64,000 nucleotides of DNA from Clostridiales bacterium (GTDB taxonomy: Bacteria; Bacillota; Clostridia; Peptostreptococcales; Anaerovoracaceae), in NCBI GenBank assembly GCA_015243575.1, contig CP042469.1, forward strand, positions 682,001 through 746,000. The letters run 5' to 3'. Under the pieces are notes generated by a model, which saw nothing but the letters and a program-made list of their open reading frames with translations, made no database searches and was not told the DNA's origin. The translations under genes were made by a program, and so were the position numbers. How positions within the stretch are numbered: position 1 is the stretch's first letter; each line of letters starts with the position of its first letter. Positions 60,753-64,000 of this stretch are shown one piece after another.

Positions 60753-61295
60753 ATGAGGTATATTGCATTGCTGAGGGGCATCAATGTAGGCGGCAATAAT
60801 AAAGTTGCTATGAAAGATCTGAAAGCTTGTTTTGAACGCATGGGGTTTTCAAATGTGATAACCTATATCAATAGCGGAAACGTTCTTTTCAGTGGTGAAA
60901 AGCAAGTGATGACAGAGCTGATTTTGTTCTGTGAGGAAACCCTGAAGAATGAGTTTGGATTTCCCATCAGAACCATGGTAATTTGCGAAGACGACTTTCA
61001 GGTGGCCATGGCCCATGCCCCCGATTGGTGGGGTGATGAACCGGAAGTGAAACATAACGTACTCTTCGTTATACCACCTGCTACCGGGGAAGGCATCGTG
61101 AAAGAGATCGGAGCAATTAAACCAGAGTATGAAAAGGTTGGCTTCTATGGAGCTCTGATTTTCTGGTCAGCGCCTGTCAAAACCTTTTCCCGAACAAGAT
61201 GGTCAAAGATTGTAGGCACCCGTGCTTATCAGGATGTGACCATCAGAAATTCCAATACAGCTAAAAAATTGTTGGAACTCTTACAAGGTGACTGA
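60753..61295 (+). CDS. DUF1697-family protein
   Basis: A 180-aa protein: MRYIALLRGINVGGNNKVAM, then LKACFERMGFSNVITYINSG then NVLF, and KTFSRTRWSKI ending are the DUF1697 signature. The fold is known from the family; the role is not. AAGGAGG is 6 bases before the ATG. Confidence 0.92.
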   Translation: MRYIALLRGINVGGNNKVAMKDLKACFERMGFSNVITYINSGNVLFSGEKQVMTELILFCEETLKNEFGFPIRTMVICEDDFQVAMAHAPDWWGDEPEVKHNVLFVIPPATGEGIVKEIGAIKPEYEKVGFYGALIFWSAPVKTFSRTRWSKIVGTRAYQDVTIRNSNTAKKLLELLQGD

Positions 61296-61405
61296 CCTGG
61301 ACCAAATGATGCTGGGTTGATTGAAGCGAATACGGAATTGTTTGGCTTACTGGCTTACAATAGACCGATGGCTGATGATATGAGAAAACTGATGGGGGGA
61401 TTACT

Positions 61406-61906
61406 ATGGCAGTGATTATAAAGCATAATGAGCTTGAGTATGCGGCGAAAGAATCTGCAATTTCCGAATTTGCTCTACTGACTGGAAAGAAACAATCTGG
61501 AGCGGAAAAGCATATGAAATATGATATTCGCATGCTTGAAGCCGGGAGGTTCTCCTTTCCCTATCACTTTCATCGCAATTCAGAAGAACTCTTTGTAATA
61601 CTTTCAGGGTGTGCTGTGCTGCGAACTCCCACGGAGTTTTTTGAAGTGCATGAGGGTGATGTGATATTTTTTGAGATGGGACCGGATGGAGCGCATCAGC
61701 TGTATAATCACACAGCTGAGCCATGTCGATATCTTGACCTGCGTACTGTTTCCGGTCTAGACGTTTGCGAATATCCGGATTCCGGAAAAATCAATATCTT
61801 GCCGGAACAGGAGGTTTATCAGACCGGAGATCAAGTTGACTACTATCAGGGAGAAGCGCAGGTCCGCGATAAATGGCCGGAGTCCGTTCTGGAAAAGTCG
61901 CGGTAA
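61406..61906 (+). CDS. Cupin-domain protein
   Basis: A 166-aa single-cupin protein. The metal motif is FPYHFHRNSEELFVILSG (H-x-H with E) with the second cupin motif FFEMGPDGAHQLYN. It may be an isomerase, dioxygenase or sensor of a sugar/aromatic compound. GGGGGG lies 6-10 bases upstream of the ATG. Single gene. Confidence 0.85.
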   Translation: MAVIIKHNELEYAAKESAISEFALLTGKKQSGAEKHMKYDIRMLEAGRFSFPYHFHRNSEELFVILSGCAVLRTPTEFFEVHEGDVIFFEMGPDGAHQLYNHTAEPCRYLDLRTVSGLDVCEYPDSGKINILPEQEVYQTGDQVDYYQGEAQVRDKWPESVLEKSR

Positions 61907-62247
61907 AAAGAATAGAATATCAGCACAGCTTGAATCGATAAATGAATTATTATGCCGTTTTGAAATCTTCCGGTGAATTGATCCGGTTGTCTTCATGCGG
62001 CTTTTTTATTTTACAGTGGTAGTTGGAAAAATCGCTTTCAACGGAGGCGTGGAGGGAATCTGCTGACTTGGACTATAAAAAGTTAAGTGGTTGGCATAGA
62101 TAATCTAAGTGAATAATTAAGAATTATTAATATAATTAATTTAAACATTAATAATATTAATAAAAATGCTAATATTATTGAAAATACCTATTGCTTTATT
62201 TCAATAATAGTGATATTGTTGATTTATGGAAAAGGAGCGTGAGAAAT
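61907..62247. other. Gene-free spacer with a possible terminator
   Basis: A G+C-containing stem candidate (GCCG at about 61954, inner CCGG pair, GCGGC then TTTTTTATTTT near 62002-62012) may terminate the cupin gene. After 62070 the sequence is strongly A+T-rich, with TATAAT-like boxes, and probably holds the promoter of the DUF2089 gene. No gene is visible. Confidence 0.45.
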
Positions 62248-62619
62248 ATGTCCTACAAAGTTATCGGAAAATGCCCTGTTTGCAGTTCTAAGCTAAAAGC
62301 GATCAAACTGAAATGCAATCAATGCGGTACTGCCATAGAAAATGAATTTGAACTTTCCAAGTTTGAATATCTCAGTGCGGAGCAGCTGAACTTCATGGAA
62401 ATCTTTGTGATGTGCAGAGGGAATATCAAGGATGTGGAGCGTGAGCTTGGAATATCTTATCCGACGGTTCGGTCAAAACTGGATGAAGTGATCGGCGCAT
62501 TGGGCTATCCGGTTTCGAAAAAGCCTGCCGTCAATCAGAATGAAATTATTGATCTGCTGGAAAAGGGAGAAATAACAGCGGATGCGGCGCTAGCGATGAT
62601 GAAAGAAAACAAATATTAA
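62248..62619 (+). CDS. DUF2089-family protein with a zinc ribbon and HTH
   Basis: A 123-aa protein: an N-terminal zinc ribbon (GKCPVCSSKLKAIKLKCNQC), then a sigma70 region 4-like helix-turn-helix (FMEIFVMCRGNIKDVERELG, ISYPTVRSKLDEV) as in DUF2089, and a C-terminal helix with EKGEITADAALAMMK. It is probably a DNA-binding regulator of the genes that follow. AAAGGAG lies 10 bases upstream of ATG 62248. The next gene starts 17 bases after its stop. Confidence 0.9.
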   Translation: MSYKVIGKCPVCSSKLKAIKLKCNQCGTAIENEFELSKFEYLSAEQLNFMEIFVMCRGNIKDVERELGISYPTVRSKLDEVIGALGYPVSKKPAVNQNEIIDLLEKGEITADAALAMMKENKY

Positions 62620-62636
62620 TAAGGAGTGAAATTAAA

Positions 62637-63008
62637 ATGAAAGAGGATGTAAAGAGAATCTTAAAAATGGTGGAAGAGGGTAAGATCGATGCTGACAAAG
62701 CGACCGAATTAATAGAAGCAGTGAATGGAAGCAGCGAAAGTCAGTCCTTAATTGTGGCAGACAGAAGGGATAAAATGCTGCGCATTAAGGTTTTAGGAGG
62801 AGAAGCGGACACGGTGAATGTGAACATTCCTGTCAATTTTCTGAAGTCCATCGGAAATGCCATCAACAATGTCAAGATACCGGGAGTATCAGAACAGGAA
62901 GGAATCGATATCAAAATGATTATGGAGGCCATCGATTCCGGCTTGGAGGGAAAGATTGTTGATGTGAAAACATCGAAGGGTGAGTTTGTGGAAATCAGCA
63001 TTGATTGA
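62637..63008 (+). CDS. SHOCT-like/YvlB-type protein
   Basis: A 123-aa protein. The N-terminal helix pair (MKEDVKRILKMVEEGKIDAD, KATELIEAV) is the SHOCT-like hinge found in YvlB/LiaX relatives, followed by VNVNIPVNFLKSIGNAINN and an acidic beta-rich end. It follows the DUF2089 gene by 17 bases, a partnership common in clostridia and thought to serve envelope-stress control. AAGGAG lies 8 bases upstream. Confidence 0.8.
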   Translation: MKEDVKRILKMVEEGKIDADKATELIEAVNGSSESQSLIVADRRDKMLRIKVLGGEADTVNVNIPVNFLKSIGNAINNVKIPGVSEQEGIDIKMIMEAIDSGLEGKIVDVKTSKGEFVEISID

Positions 63009-63151
63009 TCAAAAGAAAACCCGTAATAGATTGCTCAAAGGGCCCCTTAAGAATGGTTAGAAAGGATTCTGATGCACTGCTGAAAAGGGTCTCGTACGAT
63101 TTATGGTAGGGTCACCATGAATTAAGAATAACACGGAAAGGAATACTGGGA

Positions 63152-63412
63152 GTGAAGATTTATCTCAAGGAAGGGGAAGGACGGCGATATATGATTCCTG
63201 CACCCCTTTGGCTTGTAAAGGCGGCACTGGGAATCGGAGGGATTGGTGTCAGTGCAGCAAGAAAATATGTTCCAGAGAACCAGCGGATCTACTACGACAG
63301 TATTGATTTTAAAGAACTGAGCAAGGGCTTCGACGTTCTAAGTCAATATAAAGGACTGACTATGGTAGATATCAAGGCTAAGGATGGAACGGAGCTAAAA
63401 ATTATTATATAA
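63152..63412 (+). CDS. Small protein of the DUF2089/SHOCT cluster, 86 aa
   Basis: GTG start at 63152, with GGAAAGG about 10 bases upstream. The sequence (MIPAPLWLVKAALGIGGIGV, then YYDSIDFKELSKGFDVLSQY) is a hydrophobic helix followed by a short alpha/beta end resembling the C-terminal part of YvlB-like proteins. It probably belongs to the same cluster; no separate function can be given. Confidence 0.65.
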   Translation: MKIYLKEGEGRRYMIPAPLWLVKAALGIGGIGVSAARKYVPENQRIYYDSIDFKELSKGFDVLSQYKGLTMVDIKAKDGTELKIII

Positions 63413-63423
63413 GGAAAACAGAA

Positions 63424-63454
63424 GACTGCAGCAAAACAAAAATTTGCTGCAGTC
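63424..63454 (+). terminator. Hairpin after the small protein gene
   Basis: GACTGCAGCAAA and TTTGCTGCAGTC are perfect 12-bp arms around a 7-base loop. The following CTTCCATTTT is a weak T tract. Confidence 0.65.
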
Positions 63455-63541
63455 CTTCCATTTTATGTAGTTTAAATATTTTGCATTGGTAAAAACTTTT
63501 TAGCAGACCGGTTTGTCTAATCATTACAAGGAGGTAATACA

Positions 63542-64000
63542 ATGTCAAGAAAAGAGCTGTTTGAGAACTACATAACGGAAAACATTGACAGCATATATCG
63601 GTTTGCTTATACGATCACAAAGGATCAGGGGGATGCCGAGGACGTGGTAAATGAGAGTGTCATCAAAGCGCTGAAAGCGCTAGGTTCACTGAAAAAAACT
63701 GAGTATTTAGGAACATGGTTTTATCGGATTGTCGTGAATACCGCAATGACCTATCTTAAGAAACGGAGCAGAATTGTCTATCTGGATCCAAAGGATATGG
63801 AAGAGCTGAAGGATCAGGGAGAACCATATGCTGATTTGAATTTTGAGGAAATGATCAAAAGGTTGGATACAAAATATAAGAGCATTATCGTACTTCGGTA
63901 TTTTGAAGGTATGGCTCTCACTGACATCGCCTACGTTTTGAATGAAAACCTAAATACGGTGAAAACCAGATTATATAAGGCTTTACAGTTGCTTCGCAGT
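63542..64000 (+). CDS. ECF-type RNA polymerase sigma factor (3' end outside window)
   Basis: The frame is open to the last base, so the gene is cut by the right edge after 153 codons. Region 2 (IYRFAYTITKDQGDAEDVVN, then LGTWFYRIVVNTAM) and most of region 4 (IIVLRYFEGMALTDIAYVLN, TVKTRLYKALQLL) are visible. AAGGAGGTAA lies 5-10 bases before the ATG. An anti-sigma or regulated gene probably lies just beyond the window. Confidence 0.9.
   Translation, partial: MSRKELFENYITENIDSIYRFAYTITKDQGDAEDVVNESVIKALKALGSLKKTEYLGTWFYRIVVNTAMTYLKKRSRIVYLDPKDMEELKDQGEPYADLNFEEMIKRLDTKYKSIIVLRYFEGMALTDIAYVLNENLNTVKTRLYKALQLLRS

Overview
The window reads as chromosomal DNA of an anaerobic, low-to-moderate G+C Firmicute of the class Clostridia. 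The support is the gene set: an adenosylcobalamin-dependent ribonucleotide reductase, AddA helicase-nuclease, a SpoVB/MurJ-type flippase, cofactor-independent phosphoglycerate mutase, an aconitase-isocitrate dehydrogenase pair with a GntR regulator, DUF1697, DUF2089 and C_GCAxxG_C_C proteins, and strong AGGAGG-type ribosome binding sites with TTG/GTG starts. I cannot name the genus from sequence alone.

Layout. 1-19.1 kb is mainly housekeeping: the end of a cardiolipin synthase gene (cut by the window edge), a complete ISL3-family insertion sequence with a frameshifted transposase and an 8-bp target duplication, gpmI, a lipid flippase, addA, a Mef-type drug efflux gene behind an attenuator-like leader, a flavin-binding protein, the operon acn-icd-gntR, and nrdJ. 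19.4-24.1 kb is an accessory block: two ComEC-like metallo-beta-lactamase-fold proteins and a four-helix membrane protein in one tight operon, then a PIN-domain protein and an unrecognised protein. 24.3-31.7 kb is the most unusual stretch: about ten small same-strand genes, A+T-rich by eye, of immunity-protein-like or membrane/lipoprotein character, separated by about ten copies of one diverged intergenic element (core CGHATTRTAGCAA, tail GCTTAATYTTCA). This looks like a cassette array, but there is no recombinase in the window and the element does not fit the integron attC consensus. 32-46.5 kb carries single-gene transcription units (acetyltransferases, metallophosphoesterase, PspC, CatB/Vat-like acetyltransferase, CPBP protease, thioesterase, M32 carboxypeptidase, DJ-1/PfpI, MBL hydrolase, YbhB-like) mixed with gene remnants.

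46.5-64 kb returns to a less broken layout: a voltage-gated K+-type channel with a zinc ribbon, a membrane protein-acetyltransferase pair, a DinB-like protein, a lipoprotein with a DUF2164 gene, an AEC transporter, an ECF sigma/anti-sigma pair, a DUF4397 protein, a KimA-like potassium importer divergent from a kdpDE two-component pair with no kdpFABC, a cell-surface beta-helix protein, DUF1697, a cupin, a DUF2089 - SHOCT-like - small-protein cluster, and the start of a second ECF sigma factor cut by the right edge.

The two strongest observations are (i) a seven-codon leader ORF encoding MYSVRLR ahead of the Mef homologue, followed by an intrinsic terminator and a 12-bp long-range complementarity, which closely parallels known macrolide-sensing attenuators; and (ii) the repeat-delimited array of small genes. 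Four genes (transposase, a small membrane protein, an acetyltransferase and the CPBP protease) each need exactly one extra base in a short homopolymer to restore a family-consistent reading frame, so either decay or consensus errors are present.
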